Source: CAYRFQ01 sp964423615
Lineage (GTDB): Bacteria; Planctomycetota; Planctomycetia; Gemmatales; Gemmataceae
Assembly: GCA_964423615.1 (NCBI GenBank)
Contig: CAYRFQ010000003.1
Span: 62,001-126,000 of the forward strand
Direction: 5' to 3'
Length of the DNA stretch: 64,000 nucleotides
How positions within the stretch are numbered: the first letter of the stretch is position 1; every line of letters starts with the position of its first letter. Positions 1 to 8,801 of this stretch are shown in pieces. The notes below the pieces were generated by a model. It saw only the letters and a list, made by a program, of their open reading frames with translations, was not told the origin of the DNA and did not search any database. Both the position numbers and the translations under genes were made by a program.

Positions 1-1
1 C

Positions 2-655
2 CTGCGGGCTTACAACTCCTCCGTGACGATAACTTCCCAAGAAGAACGGCAGCGTGGCGGTCGATATATCGATTTTCTCGTACCGGGTCTCTTGGCCGTC
101 GGCGTCATGGGGGGAAGTCTGGTCGCGATCGGTTACACGCTCGTCGAAATGCGGATGCGGAAACTCCTGCGAGTCTATCTAGCCACTCCGCTGCGGAAGG
201 ACGAGTTGTTTCTCGGTTTGATGTTGGGCCGGCTCGGCTTTCTTTTGCCTGAAGTGTTCTCGGTCGTTGTCGTGAGTTGGGTCGTGTTCGGGGTGACGGT
301 GGCGGGTAACTTTTTGTTGCTCTTGATCACGCTTTTCGTTGGGGCGGTAGCCTTCATGGGCATCGGGCTTTTTTTCGGAGCCCGTGGGAAGTCACTCGAA
401 GCCATTTCGGGATGGGTCAGTTTATTGATGCTCGTCCAGTGGGTGTTCTGCGGCGTGTTCTTCTCGCGGGCGGTGTACCCGCCAGAGTGGCAAGCATGGC
501 TTCAATGGATTCCTTTGAGCGCTCTCGTCGATGCCACCCGAGGCGTCATGCAAGACGCCGCCGGGTGGTCCGAAATCTTCGACGAGTTAGTCGTCCTTAC
601 GATCTGGTCCGTCGTGTCTTTTCTAGTTGCGATCTGGCGATTCCGGGTCGATTGA
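2..655 (+). CDS. ABC-2 type transporter permease, 5' end cut by window edge
   Basis: The reading frame is open from base 2, so the true start lies outside the window; the GTG at base 23 is internal. What remains is about 217 residues with at least five hydrophobic segments. The stretch RYIDFLVPGLLAVGVMGGS and the late YPPEWQAWLQWIPLSALVDA segment are typical of the C-terminal half of ABC-2 membrane subunits, which move substrates or polymers across the inner membrane together with a separate ATPase. The ATPase would be expected just upstream, outside the window. The gene converges on the kinase gene, with only two bases between the stop codons. Substrate cannot be told. Confidence 0.8.
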   Translation: MRAYNSSVTITSQEERQRGGRYIDFLVPGLLAVGVMGGSLVAIGYTLVEMRMRKLLRVYLATPLRKDELFLGLMLGRLGFLLPEVFSVVVVSWVVFGVTVAGNFLLLLITLFVGAVAFMGIGLFFGARGKSLEAISGWVSLLMLVQWVFCGVFFSRAVYPPEWQAWLQWIPLSALVDATRGVMQDAAGWSEIFDELVVLTIWSVVSFLVAIWRFRVD

Positions 656-657
656 TC

Positions 658-3600
658 TTACCTATCAAGGTCACCGACCTTTTTGAGCTGCCCCCAACGT
701 TTCTTCCTTTCGGCTTCGCTCAATCGTACGATCGCTCCACCAACATCGAGTCTTCGTCCGGTCTGGACTTCGAGCCAAAGCCGAATTTCTTCGACGTCCG
801 AATTCCAGGGTTGGGGGACTCGCCAAAGCGTCGCGCTTTTGTCGAGACTACCACACACAGCCATTTTGCCGTCGGGACTGAACGCCATGGTTGGGTTCAC
901 CCCGATCGGAACCAATCTCCTTATTGGGAGCGGAGGACCGACTGGCTTGGCCGTGGCAACGTCCCAGAAACGAATACGAGTTCCGTTCGTGAGCAGCAAC
1001 TTGCCGTCAGGGCTGAAAACGGCTGCCGTTCCAGATTGGGAAACGCGGTCACACAAAGGGGCGTGTGTATGCGCATTCCAAAGCCGGTCGAACGCAAAAT
1101 AGCACTCACCATTCGGACTGAACCGTGCCAGGCAGCTCGGAACCAGCTGTCTCTGGAGTGGCGGACCGAGCGTTTTTCCGGTTTGAGTCTCGATCATCAA
1201 CGATCGGAGGGTTTCTTCTCGCCTCTCAACAACCAGTAACTTCTTCCCGTCGGGGCTGATGTCCAGCGCGTAAATTTCCTCTAGGGGGTTATTCGTGCCA
1301 CGCCAGGGAGCGTTGTACAGCCTTTTGAGCTTGGCAATCGGAGCAGCGTCATAAGGTAGCTGTTTCCCCACTGGTTTCAAGGTTCTGCTGTCCCATACTT
1401 GCACTCGTGACGCCGCCAGTCTCACCCGTGCTCCACAGAATGTCACAATCCGATCCCCGTCCGGCGTGAACAGGATCTGTCGAATAGAGAAATCGTGGCG
1501 AATCGGCGTTCCCCGAGGCTTCGCCGTACTCGTCTCCCACAGCCGAAGCTCTCCTCCCAGCTCTGCCGCGTGTTTGAGAGAGTCGATGTCCGTTCCGGTC
1601 GCGATCGTCTTGCCATCCGGACTGAACGCAACCGCTCGAATCACCCGAGGATGCTTGCCACCAATTTGGATGAATCGGTCCATGAGTTGCCCCGTCGAGG
1701 TGCTCCAAAGTTGAGCCCTGCCGTTAGTGTGACCGGTCAGGAGCAGTTTCCCATCGGGACTGTACGCCAATGACGCCACACCTGGGATCGAACGCAGGAG
1801 TTTACCATCGGCAGCAGTGTAAAGAAAAGCCCGTCCGGGAGCGAAACCTTTGTGAGTCACAAGTGTCTTACCATTGGGGTTGAACGCGACGTGAAGTTGA
1901 CTGTCTCCGGGAGCCCGTTGGTCGGCAGGAGGGGCGAAGGTTCCGATTGGCGAGTTGACAAAAGAGCAGGGCCGCCGCCAAAGGTGAGCGGTCTGATCCC
2001 TATTTCCCGTCAATACGATGTTGCCATTCGAGCTGAAAGACAAAGAGGTAGTCTCCCCAAAATACCCTCGGACGCCTTCGATCTCCCTTCCTGTGTCGAT
2101 ACTGTGGAGCCTTCCGACTCCGTCCGTTCCGACTGTCAGGATGTTCCGAGACTTGAAAGTGGTCTGTACCGGATCGACGGATGCAGCACCAATTCGCCCA
2201 TCGTAACGAATCCGGCGTTTGGTCATCTCACCCTTACCGATATTCCAGCACAATATAGCATTGTCCAGCAACCCACCGTCCCGACCCGTGTTATTCCATC
2301 TCAACGCGAGCTTTCCATCGGCACTCAAAGCAACATGAAAATCCCGTGTTCGATCGGTCGGTATCTGTAGCTCTCGCAGGCAAGGATTTTCGCCCGTCTG
2401 CATCCTGGCCACCGTTGGATCCCAGAGCCTTGCCTGGTATGTCATCTGGTCGCGAAAACTGCCCGTCAATACGCGTTTTCCATCCGCGGAAAAAGCAGCA
2501 CTACAGAAATAGGGATACGCTCCGTCTCTTTGTTCTTTGGGGGAAGCAAGACTCCAGGGTTTGCCGACGCGTTTGCCGTTCTGAACATTCCACCTTTGCA
2601 GGGTGGCGCTCTCGCCGCCAACGAGTGTCGTCACCTCCTTGTTGTCGGCGCTAAAGTTCACCGCAAGCAGTTGTTCCCCTCCGTAACGCAAGAGCGGGCC
2701 AAGTCGTTTACCAGCAGCCAAGTCCCAGAGCTGAGCTGAGATCGGCCCGCCGACGAATGCAATCTTGCCATCCGGGCTCAGCGCAACGGCATCAAGTTCG
2801 CTTCGAAATGGTAAGCCTCCTTCGAGCGTGAAGAGCGAATTCCGCCATCCTCCAAGCAACATCCGTAAGGAATGATTCAGCTCAGTCGCATCGGGCGGCA
2901 CCACCTCGAGTCCTCGGGCTAGCCACAACAACCCTGGCCCAATCTGGCCCTGTTCGATACGGTTCATTCCTTTTTCCAGGGCCAAGTGAGCTTGTACCAG
3001 TTGGGTCTCACGTTTACTCCGTTCCACGTCGCGTCGTCGGTCCTCGGCTTGTTTCTGATAAGCACCGGCTCTTGTTTCTGTTAGTGACAACCTGGCAGAG
3101 GTCTGCCCCAAACGGACAAACAAGACCCCAATGACAATGCCAATAAGCGCGACGATCGCCAATCCCATCGACGCGATTGCTGGTTGGCGTTTGACCCATT
3201 TGCGACATTGCTCCCAGGCCGAAGCTCGTCTTGCCTGGATCGGTTCCCCCTTGCGCCATCGGTCCAGATCATCTGCCAGGGCTTCTGCGGAGCCGTACCG
3301 CTGGGCTGGTTCTTTTTCCAGGCATTTGCGACAGATCGTTTCCAAATCACGATCGACTTTTCGATTGAACTTTCTAGGTGAATCGGGTTCTCGATGCCGA
3401 ACTTGCCACAATGTGTCGAAAAGATTGTCAGACTGAAACGGTGGTCGTCCCGCCAGGATTTCGTATAAGATCGCACCGAGACTGTAGACATCAGTCGCCG
3501 TGGTTATGCGTTTCTCACCAGTCGCTTGTTCGGGCGACATGTACAACGGCGTACCAATGATCTCCCCGGTTATCGTTTGCGATTGATCCTTGTCGATCCG

Positions 3601-4359
3601 TTTGGCCAAACCAAAATCGCTTACAAAAGGAGTCATGGATTCCGAATTGGACCCTTCGAGGAGGATGTTGCTTGGTTTCAAATCGCGGTGCAAAATGCCG
3701 CGTTGATGAGCATGATGCACGGCGCGAGCTATCGGGACCAGTAAATCGACACAGACACAAGGCGCAAGTCGACCGTTTTCAAATCCCTTCGTCTCGATTT
3801 CTCGAGACAGAAATTGTCCCAGCGAAGGCCCATCGATCAGCTTCATACTGAAGTAGTGCTGACCGTCGTGTTGACCAACCTCATAAACGGGAACGATGTT
3901 AGGATGATCTAAATGGGCCGCGATTTCCGCTTCGCTGTGGAAGAACCGCGACATGTCGTGTGCAGCCACGACATCGGGGCGAATCATCTTGACCGCTACG
4001 ATTCGATTCAGGCTTCGTTGTTTGGCTTTGAACACAACGCCCATGCCGCCGCGAGCAATCTCTTCCAACAGCTCATAATCCGCGAAACAAGCACCGGGAC
4101 CAAACGGTATCGATACCGTTCCCTGTTGTGCAAACGGTGTCGTCTCAGACAAAGGAATTGCCTCGCGGAGCGGGCCAGCAATGAGATCGACATGGAGATG
4201 CCCCTCGAAAAACTCCCGTAATTCGGAAGCATATTCCGGATATCGAGCGACCCAATCTTCCGGGTTTGGTCGTCCACCGGCCTCGAGTGCTCGGAAATAG
4301 TCCGTCACGAGTTCATTCAACAATGGGATCGAATTGCGCGAGGTCGTCTGGTTGTTCAT
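658..4359 (-). CDS. Membrane-anchored Ser/Thr protein kinase with C-terminal WD40 repeats
   Basis: 1233 residues. After an acidic N-terminal region, a protein kinase domain spans about residues 94-370: glycine loop ARGGMG (102-107), VAVK lysine K124, HRDLKPSN with catalytic D226, DFG at 248-250 and the SPEQ activation-segment end. All catalytic residues are present, so it should be active. One transmembrane helix (about 395-416) is followed by a charged coiled-coil-like stretch to about 470 and then many WD40-type repeats (signature SPDGK...LWD) to the C terminus, probably facing the periplasm. It lies 10 bases downstream of an ECF sigma gene on the same strand, an arrangement well known in Planctomycetes, where the kinase is thought to control its sigma factor. 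Target and signal are unknown. Confidence 0.93.
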   Translation of the reverse strand: MNNQTTSRNSIPLLNELVTDYFRALEAGGRPNPEDWVARYPEYASELREFFEGHLHVDLIAGPLREAIPLSETTPFAQQGTVSIPFGPGACFADYELLEEIARGGMGVVFKAKQRSLNRIVAVKMIRPDVVAAHDMSRFFHSEAEIAAHLDHPNIVPVYEVGQHDGQHYFSMKLIDGPSLGQFLSREIETKGFENGRLAPCVCVDLLVPIARAVHHAHQRGILHRDLKPSNILLEGSNSESMTPFVSDFGLAKRIDKDQSQTITGEIIGTPLYMSPEQATGEKRITTATDVYSLGAILYEILAGRPPFQSDNLFDTLWQVRHREPDSPRKFNRKVDRDLETICRKCLEKEPAQRYGSAEALADDLDRWRKGEPIQARRASAWEQCRKWVKRQPAIASMGLAIVALIGIVIGVLFVRLGQTSARLSLTETRAGAYQKQAEDRRRDVERSKRETQLVQAHLALEKGMNRIEQGQIGPGLLWLARGLEVVPPDATELNHSLRMLLGGWRNSLFTLEGGLPFRSELDAVALSPDGKIAFVGGPISAQLWDLAAGKRLGPLLRYGGEQLLAVNFSADNKEVTTLVGGESATLQRWNVQNGKRVGKPWSLASPKEQRDGAYPYFCSAAFSADGKRVLTGSFRDQMTYQARLWDPTVARMQTGENPCLRELQIPTDRTRDFHVALSADGKLALRWNNTGRDGGLLDNAILCWNIGKGEMTKRRIRYDGRIGAASVDPVQTTFKSRNILTVGTDGVGRLHSIDTGREIEGVRGYFGETTSLSFSSNGNIVLTGNRDQTAHLWRRPCSFVNSPIGTFAPPADQRAPGDSQLHVAFNPNGKTLVTHKGFAPGRAFLYTAADGKLLRSIPGVASLAYSPDGKLLLTGHTNGRAQLWSTSTGQLMDRFIQIGGKHPRVIRAVAFSPDGKTIATGTDIDSLKHAAELGGELRLWETSTAKPRGTPIRHDFSIRQILFTPDGDRIVTFCGARVRLAASRVQVWDSRTLKPVGKQLPYDAAPIAKLKRLYNAPWRGTNNPLEEIYALDISPDGKKLLVVERREETLRSLMIETQTGKTLGPPLQRQLVPSCLARFSPNGECYFAFDRLWNAHTHAPLCDRVSQSGTAAVFSPDGKLLLTNGTRIRFWDVATAKPVGPPLPIRRLVPIGVNPTMAFSPDGKMAVCGSLDKSATLWRVPQPWNSDVEEIRLWLEVQTGRRLDVGGAIVRLSEAERKKRWGQLKKVGDLDR

Positions 4360-4369
4360 TTCGTCTCCG

Positions 4370-4966
4370 TTAACTGGAGTTACCGTCAGTGGGTGCCTCG
4401 ATGAGGAGTTGTCGAAGTTTCCGTATCCCGCGACAAAGCAAGCCGCCGACAGCCGTTTCGCTTTTGCCCGTCAATTGACTGATTTCGGCCACGGATAATC
4501 CATGCAGATGTTTACATTCCACGGCCAAACGTTGATCATCCGGTAGCAGAGCCAACGCCTCGGCAAGTTGGCGGAGCTGCTCTTCCCGCATGAGATTTTG
4601 GCTCGGTGAAGACTCATCAGTCCCCAGGAACTTCTCCAGCCGTGCCGAAGATTGTTGCAATTCGGCTTGAAGAGACTGTTCTCGCGAAACTTCTCGTGAT
4701 TGGGCCTCAAACTTCCTGACGGCATCGATGAGGTTGTTGGTCAACATGCGCCGCAAATATCCAACCTGTTCGGCTTCCGTTTGCCCACGCAACTGCCCTT
4801 GAGCCTGGTGAACATCCAAGAATGTTTGCTGTACGACGTCGGAAGCATCCATCTTGCTACGCAAGTGAGGCCGAATCTGCAACCGGGCCAACATCGTCAG
4901 ATAGGCCCGATAACGCTCCCACCACGGTTCGGTTGGGGGCTCATTTTTTAACATGGCAATCATCAT
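4370..4966 (-). CDS. ECF-type RNA polymerase sigma factor, partner of the adjacent kinase
   Basis: 198 residues. Sigma region 2 is seen in MDASDVVQQTFLDVHQ and the YLRRMLTNNLIDAVRKF segment, and region 4 in LPDDQRLAVECKHLHGLSVAEI followed by the helix-turn-helix QLTGKSETAVGGLLCRGI. The WWERYRAYLTMLARLQI start is characteristic of a planctomycete-specific ECF group. It would direct RNA polymerase to a small regulon. There is no anti-sigma gene beside it; the Ser/Thr kinase 10 bases downstream probably replaces one. Start ATG at 4966 has no clear Shine-Dalgarno sequence, and a second ATG lies directly after it; either could be used. Confidence 0.92.
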   Translation of the reverse strand: MMIAMLKNEPPTEPWWERYRAYLTMLARLQIRPHLRSKMDASDVVQQTFLDVHQAQGQLRGQTEAEQVGYLRRMLTNNLIDAVRKFEAQSREVSREQSLQAELQQSSARLEKFLGTDESSPSQNLMREEQLRQLAEALALLPDDQRLAVECKHLHGLSVAEISQLTGKSETAVGGLLCRGIRKLRQLLIEAPTDGNSS

Positions 4967-5690
4967 GAAGTACTAGGCGTGGACGCCCCACAAATCGGGC
5001 GCGAAAAATCGGAACTGTTTTCAGAATATCGAGGATGTGCGATGTTTGCAGGAGTGGAAGGGGGGACAACAATGATCTAGCGAGACCTGCTCCCCCAATG
5101 AACCCAGGTAGTTGGCACACTCGGAACGCGAAATTTATAGTTCTTCGGTTTTTCTGTTTGTCGTAGATTTGCGCGAGCCGCGTCTACTTACGACAAACAT
5201 AGAATTCCCAACCAACAGCTCTGTCTCTTCCCCTATCATGGGAGTACTATAGAAAAATACGCTGAACAATTCGATGGCTAGAGCGGTTCACGGTTGTATT
5301 GGGTATAGGTTTTTCGTTTTCAAAGTCCTTCGCCACGCTTGCGGGGAGAAGGACCCAAACCGGAGCGAAGCGGCAAACATAGCGGTTGACGGGCGCACTT
5401 GGGCTGACGACCTTGCGGAACTTCGAATCGTACCCAACATAACCGCAAACCGCTTTAGGTATGGCAACAAGTGTAACGGTCGCTTCATTTGTTGTAGAGT
5501 GTACAATCATCACTGGGGCGGTTTGGGAAATTACGTGGCACTTTTTGCGTTGTCACGCCTTGCACGGGCCGTAAGTTTCAGTCCGAGGAATTGGAAGAGA
5601 ATCTTGACTTCCCTTGCAAATAGACATCCACAGTAGAAATGATTCTCCGGGAGGCAGCTTACAGAACCCTCATAAGCATTGGAGGCAAAT
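4967..5690. other. Intergenic region, about 720 bases, with one palindromic repeat
   Basis: No convincing gene. An 88-codon frame on the minus strand (5247-5513) has unremarkable composition and no ribosome binding site, so it is not called. The one clear structure is the palindromic element at 5157-5197, listed separately. The region must hold the promoters for the sigma-kinase pair (leftwards) and the SLOG gene (rightwards), but no standard -35/-10 pair is evident. Confidence 0.6.
5157..5197. repeat. Dispersed palindromic repeat, copy 1
   Basis: Perfect 9-base arms TTTGTCGTA / TACGACAAA enclose a core containing CGCGAGCCGCGT. A second copy with the same core and the same right arm lies at 24396-24434. 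Both copies are intergenic, which suggests a REP-like family in this genome. Confidence 0.65.
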
Positions 5691-6047
5691 ATGCGGGTCA
5701 TCGTATCTGGGGCCGTTGGTTGGTCCGACACCGAGGCCATCCGCCGCGAATTACATAAGCTACCACCAGAAACAACCATCATCCACGGAGATTGTCTTGG
5801 AGCCGACGCGTTGGCCAATCAAATCGCTACCGAACTTGGACTCGCCGTCGAGCCAATGGCCAAGAACGACGCCGATTATGCCAAATATCAACGCGCAGCC
5901 TGGAAAGGGTTGAACGAGCGAATGTTAAACTCCGGTTGCGAACTGGTGTTGGGATTCCACCCCGACCTTGAACGCAGCCAAGGCACTAAACACATGGCCG
6001 AAATTGCCAGAGCTGCCGGTGTCCCCGTCTTCATCTTCGACAGCTGA
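5691..6047 (+). CDS. Small SLOG-domain protein (YspA / DUF2493-like)
   Basis: 118 residues. The pattern is that of the YspA-like SLOG family: an N-terminal beta strand with a glycine turn (MRVIVSGAVGWSD), a central IIHGDCLGADALANQIA nucleotide-binding-type loop, AAWKGLNERML, a short acidic strand, then GTKHMAEIARAAGVPVF. The SLOG fold is a Rossmann-like domain that binds nucleotides or nucleotide-derived ligands; the exact ligand of this branch is not known. The usual GSR in the first loop is replaced by SGAVGW. An ATG at 5691 is preceded by GGAGG six bases upstream and is preferred to an in-frame TTG at 5679. It stands alone, with no obvious partner. Confidence 0.8.
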   Translation: MRVIVSGAVGWSDTEAIRRELHKLPPETTIIHGDCLGADALANQIATELGLAVEPMAKNDADYAKYQRAAWKGLNERMLNSGCELVLGFHPDLERSQGTKHMAEIARAAGVPVFIFDS

Positions 6048-6214
6048 GAACCCATCCAATCCGAGTTCCGTTTGAAACTCACCGGTTCTATCTGAACTCG
6101 GCTCACCGCAAAATCACCAACAAGCCGTTCAGCCCAATCGTCCTCCGTCGAAAAAATATGCCAAACTTGGAAGTGTCCATTTCCTCGTAGTTCCCATCAA
6201 TCGAGGTTCTTCTG

Positions 6215-6937
6215 ATGACTTCCCTGTCTTGGATTCCGTTACTTGGGGGAGCGATGGCTCTCGGCATTAGCTTGGCTTTGCTATGGCGTCTCAACCAGCC
6301 CAAAGATGGGCCACTCGACGATACAACGGCTCTACTGTTCACGCTGCGCTACAACCCCACCATTGTCGGTTACGCTCACGTCGGGTTCGTCGTGATGACG
6401 GGGTTCTCGGTCTTCTTGCTTGGTTTGTTGGCGATGTGGAAACCCACAGACCCGTCCATCGTGATTGGTCTGACGTTAGTCCTGGGCCTGCTTCCCCTCG
6501 GCACGTTACTGGTTTACGCGGAGGTTATAAGTGGACGTCTTGATGTATCCCAAACCGGAATCGAAAACGTCGGCATCCTTGGAAAAAAGACAATCCCGTG
6601 GCGAAACGTAAAGGAAGTTCGGGTGGACTGGCAGGGGCTCCCCTATGCCATTGAGAGCCTCAAATTTGGGACCATTTGGATCGGTTTCTTCGAGGGTTTG
6701 GATCGGTTGAGCGAGCAAATTGGCCAACACGTTAGTCCCAATCGCGTAGTCTTGGTGTCCGATGACGGTCATCGAAAATTGTTAGCTGACCACATCGACT
6801 CACGGAATCACATCGCCCCAGACGAAAGATACGACCCCCCTGCTGATGTCCTCGAAAAGATCGAGACTGTAAGCGACGTCAATCGAAAAGTCGATCGTAA
6901 GATTTATCTGCACGCAGAAAGCATGCGACGTTTATAG
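6215..6937 (+). CDS. Membrane protein with three N-terminal helices and a PH-like C-terminal region
   Basis: 240 residues, family not recognised. Hydrophobic helices lie at about residues 6-25, 53-74 and 82-103. The following segment (LDVSQTGIENVGILGKKTIP, then WRNVKEVRVD) alternates strands in the manner of bacterial PH-like domains (inference). The last 50 residues are polar and charged. GAGG lies about eight bases before the ATG. It is probably an inner-membrane protein with a cytoplasmic domain; function unknown. It stands alone between a SLOG gene and a convergent ferritin-like gene. Confidence 0.7.
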   Translation: MTSLSWIPLLGGAMALGISLALLWRLNQPKDGPLDDTTALLFTLRYNPTIVGYAHVGFVVMTGFSVFLLGLLAMWKPTDPSIVIGLTLVLGLLPLGTLLVYAEVISGRLDVSQTGIENVGILGKKTIPWRNVKEVRVDWQGLPYAIESLKFGTIWIGFFEGLDRLSEQIGQHVSPNRVVLVSDDGHRKLLADHIDSRNHIAPDERYDPPADVLEKIETVSDVNRKVDRKIYLHAESMRRL

Positions 6938-7184
6938 TATCCAGTGTCACCCGCACCTTACTCAATCCAACCGATCCACACCCAGGAATCTCTCTCCTTC
7001 CGCCCACCACGGGTCGCTTCCCTTCACCCACCACGTAGCAGGTTTGCCGTTGGCCTTGGCTCAAGCGATTTCGGTTTCCAGGTCCTGGATTCCATTTACG
7101 GCAGAGGGACGAACCTGAACGGAGCGGGAAACGCAACGGATGTGAGAAAAGTGTAGGTTCCAACTTGCTCCCAAGATCCATCAT

Positions 7185-8624
7185 TCACGCACTCCCTGAA
7201 ACCGATTTCAGATCGGCTCGTTGATCCTCGTACGTGACATCGTACTTCAAGACTTTTCGATCCGGTGATATTCCCCATGTTTGGCATGCCTGCTGATAAA
7301 TCGCTGGCCACCAATTTTCATGTTTTGTAAGGCCATCTTCTTTCACTTGTTGCCAATTGCTCAAAATGCGTGACCAACAGTCATCTCCGTATTGGAGCGT
7401 CTCCTGCAGAGTCCCGAATTCGGGCACCAACCACTGACGTCCGATTTGTGCGTGCAAGACTTCATCGGCCCAATCGAAATCCTGAATCGTCGCCATGATC
7501 GGGATTCCCGATTCGACCCCGAGTTCCCATTCGTAACGCTTGCCCGTCTTTGTCATGAGACCTTGTTCAATGAAGAACAACACCGCATGGCGTTCGAGTG
7601 GGTTGCATTCTGTATTCAAACGGAGCGACCAATTGTGTGTGATTCTTGCTTGTGTCCAGTCGATCCCGAGCGACACGAAACCGACTTCACCAAGCATGGC
7701 GTGACGGGCCTCATCCCATAGCTGCCGAGTCATGTCGCGATAGTATTCCCACGGCTTGTCTTTGGTCTCGTGAATGATGCTTGCCATCATCTCTGGGACA
7801 TCAAGCTCGCGGATGCGTTTGTAGAGCATCATCAAGCACTTGGACTTGGGATCGAAATCCTCCGAATAGATGAACGCTTCAGGGTTCACTCCCTGGTTGT
7901 ATAAATCCTGGAATCGTTCGTCACGTTTCGGAACAGGATCATACTTGTAAGGGGTCGTGGAGTTGCGTCGTTCGATCTTGTCCTTGGATGAAGGTTCGGT
8001 CCCGTCGATTCCGCCGGCAGCCTCGAGACAATCTGCGAGGTGATCGAGCGGATCATTCAACTCGAGTTGTCGAGTGAGATTGACGAGGTGAGCAATGCAC
8101 TTCGCCCCGAAGTCTATCATTTCGCCAATTTCCAGCCGAGCAAACTTGCATACCCGACGCGACGGGGCGTCGGCAACCGGATTCGTTTGTTGCAGGTAGT
8201 GCTCAATAGCAGCGTCAAGCCTCGGCAACGCCTTCTGATAGAGGCCCACCAAGAGCTCGTCGGTCGTGGGCGCGGCGAGAATCTCGTCGAAGAAGATTTG
8301 CAAATTCCGGTCGGAGATTTTTTCGAGCCCCAATGGTGGTTCCCGCATTTCTCCGACGCGGTCCCGTATCGCCTGAGCGTGTTCGGCACAGAGGTAAGCG
8401 TGATGAGAAAAGCCCGTTTTCAACTCGTAGATCGGCTCGGCCGTAATTCGTGCGTTGAAGATTTCGTGTAATCGCACGAACGCATAATGGAATCGTTTCA
8501 ACCGAGTCACACATTCTTCAATGCTCAAGCACGGGCGGGCCGCTTCTTCGATGGTTGCGAGCCCGGCGAGCGCGGGAAGGTCTTTGTAGGATTGGTATGC
8601 AGAATAATTGACTTGGAGATTCAT
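7185..8624 (-). CDS. Large di-iron ferritin-like protein of unknown function
   Basis: 479 residues, almost entirely helical by composition. The C-terminal half contains a complete set of spaced di-iron ligands: E274 or E278, E305-x-x-H308 (DEARHAM), E353 (FFIEQGLM) and E388-x-x-H391 (DEVLHAQ). This is the ferritin/ribonucleotide-reductase-like four-helix arrangement, and it suggests an oxygen- or peroxide-using oxidoreductase or an iron-handling protein. The N-terminal 230 residues hold additional helical segments rich in His and Glu. The ATG at 8624 is chosen because GAGG lies eight bases upstream; a longer frame reaches 8744 but its extra residues look non-coding. The gene stands alone. Substrate unknown. 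Confidence 0.8.
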   Translation of the reverse strand: MNLQVNYSAYQSYKDLPALAGLATIEEAARPCLSIEECVTRLKRFHYAFVRLHEIFNARITAEPIYELKTGFSHHAYLCAEHAQAIRDRVGEMREPPLGLEKISDRNLQIFFDEILAAPTTDELLVGLYQKALPRLDAAIEHYLQQTNPVADAPSRRVCKFARLEIGEMIDFGAKCIAHLVNLTRQLELNDPLDHLADCLEAAGGIDGTEPSSKDKIERRNSTTPYKYDPVPKRDERFQDLYNQGVNPEAFIYSEDFDPKSKCLMMLYKRIRELDVPEMMASIIHETKDKPWEYYRDMTRQLWDEARHAMLGEVGFVSLGIDWTQARITHNWSLRLNTECNPLERHAVLFFIEQGLMTKTGKRYEWELGVESGIPIMATIQDFDWADEVLHAQIGRQWLVPEFGTLQETLQYGDDCWSRILSNWQQVKEDGLTKHENWWPAIYQQACQTWGISPDRKVLKYDVTYEDQRADLKSVSGSA

Positions 8625-8801
8625 ATGAGAAACCTCGTCTGTTGAGTCGGATTTGGAGACACTCTCCGCAAGGCAGAATCGCACCCTCGTCCTTGACAGG
8701 CTCAAGACACGCGAGAGCGGGGCAGTTAGCTCAGTGCGTCTCAAGTCCGATCAGGCCTCACGCAGAAGCCACCCTCGCGACCGCGTGGACAAGTTCCACG
8801 C

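Noticed and set aside
412..1239. 275-codon plus-strand frame opposite the kinase C terminus
   Set aside because: Overlaps both the end of the ABC permease gene and the WD40 region, with Arg-rich antisense composition.
5247..5513. 88-codon minus-strand frame in the 4967-5690 gap
   Set aside because: No ribosome binding site, no domain, and unremarkable composition; left out for lack of support.
8718..8750. tRNA-like start GGGGCAGTTAGCTCAGTG
   Set aside because: Looks like an acceptor and D-arm start, but no anticodon arm, no TTCGA-type T-arm and no matching acceptor 3' strand follow within 90 bases.
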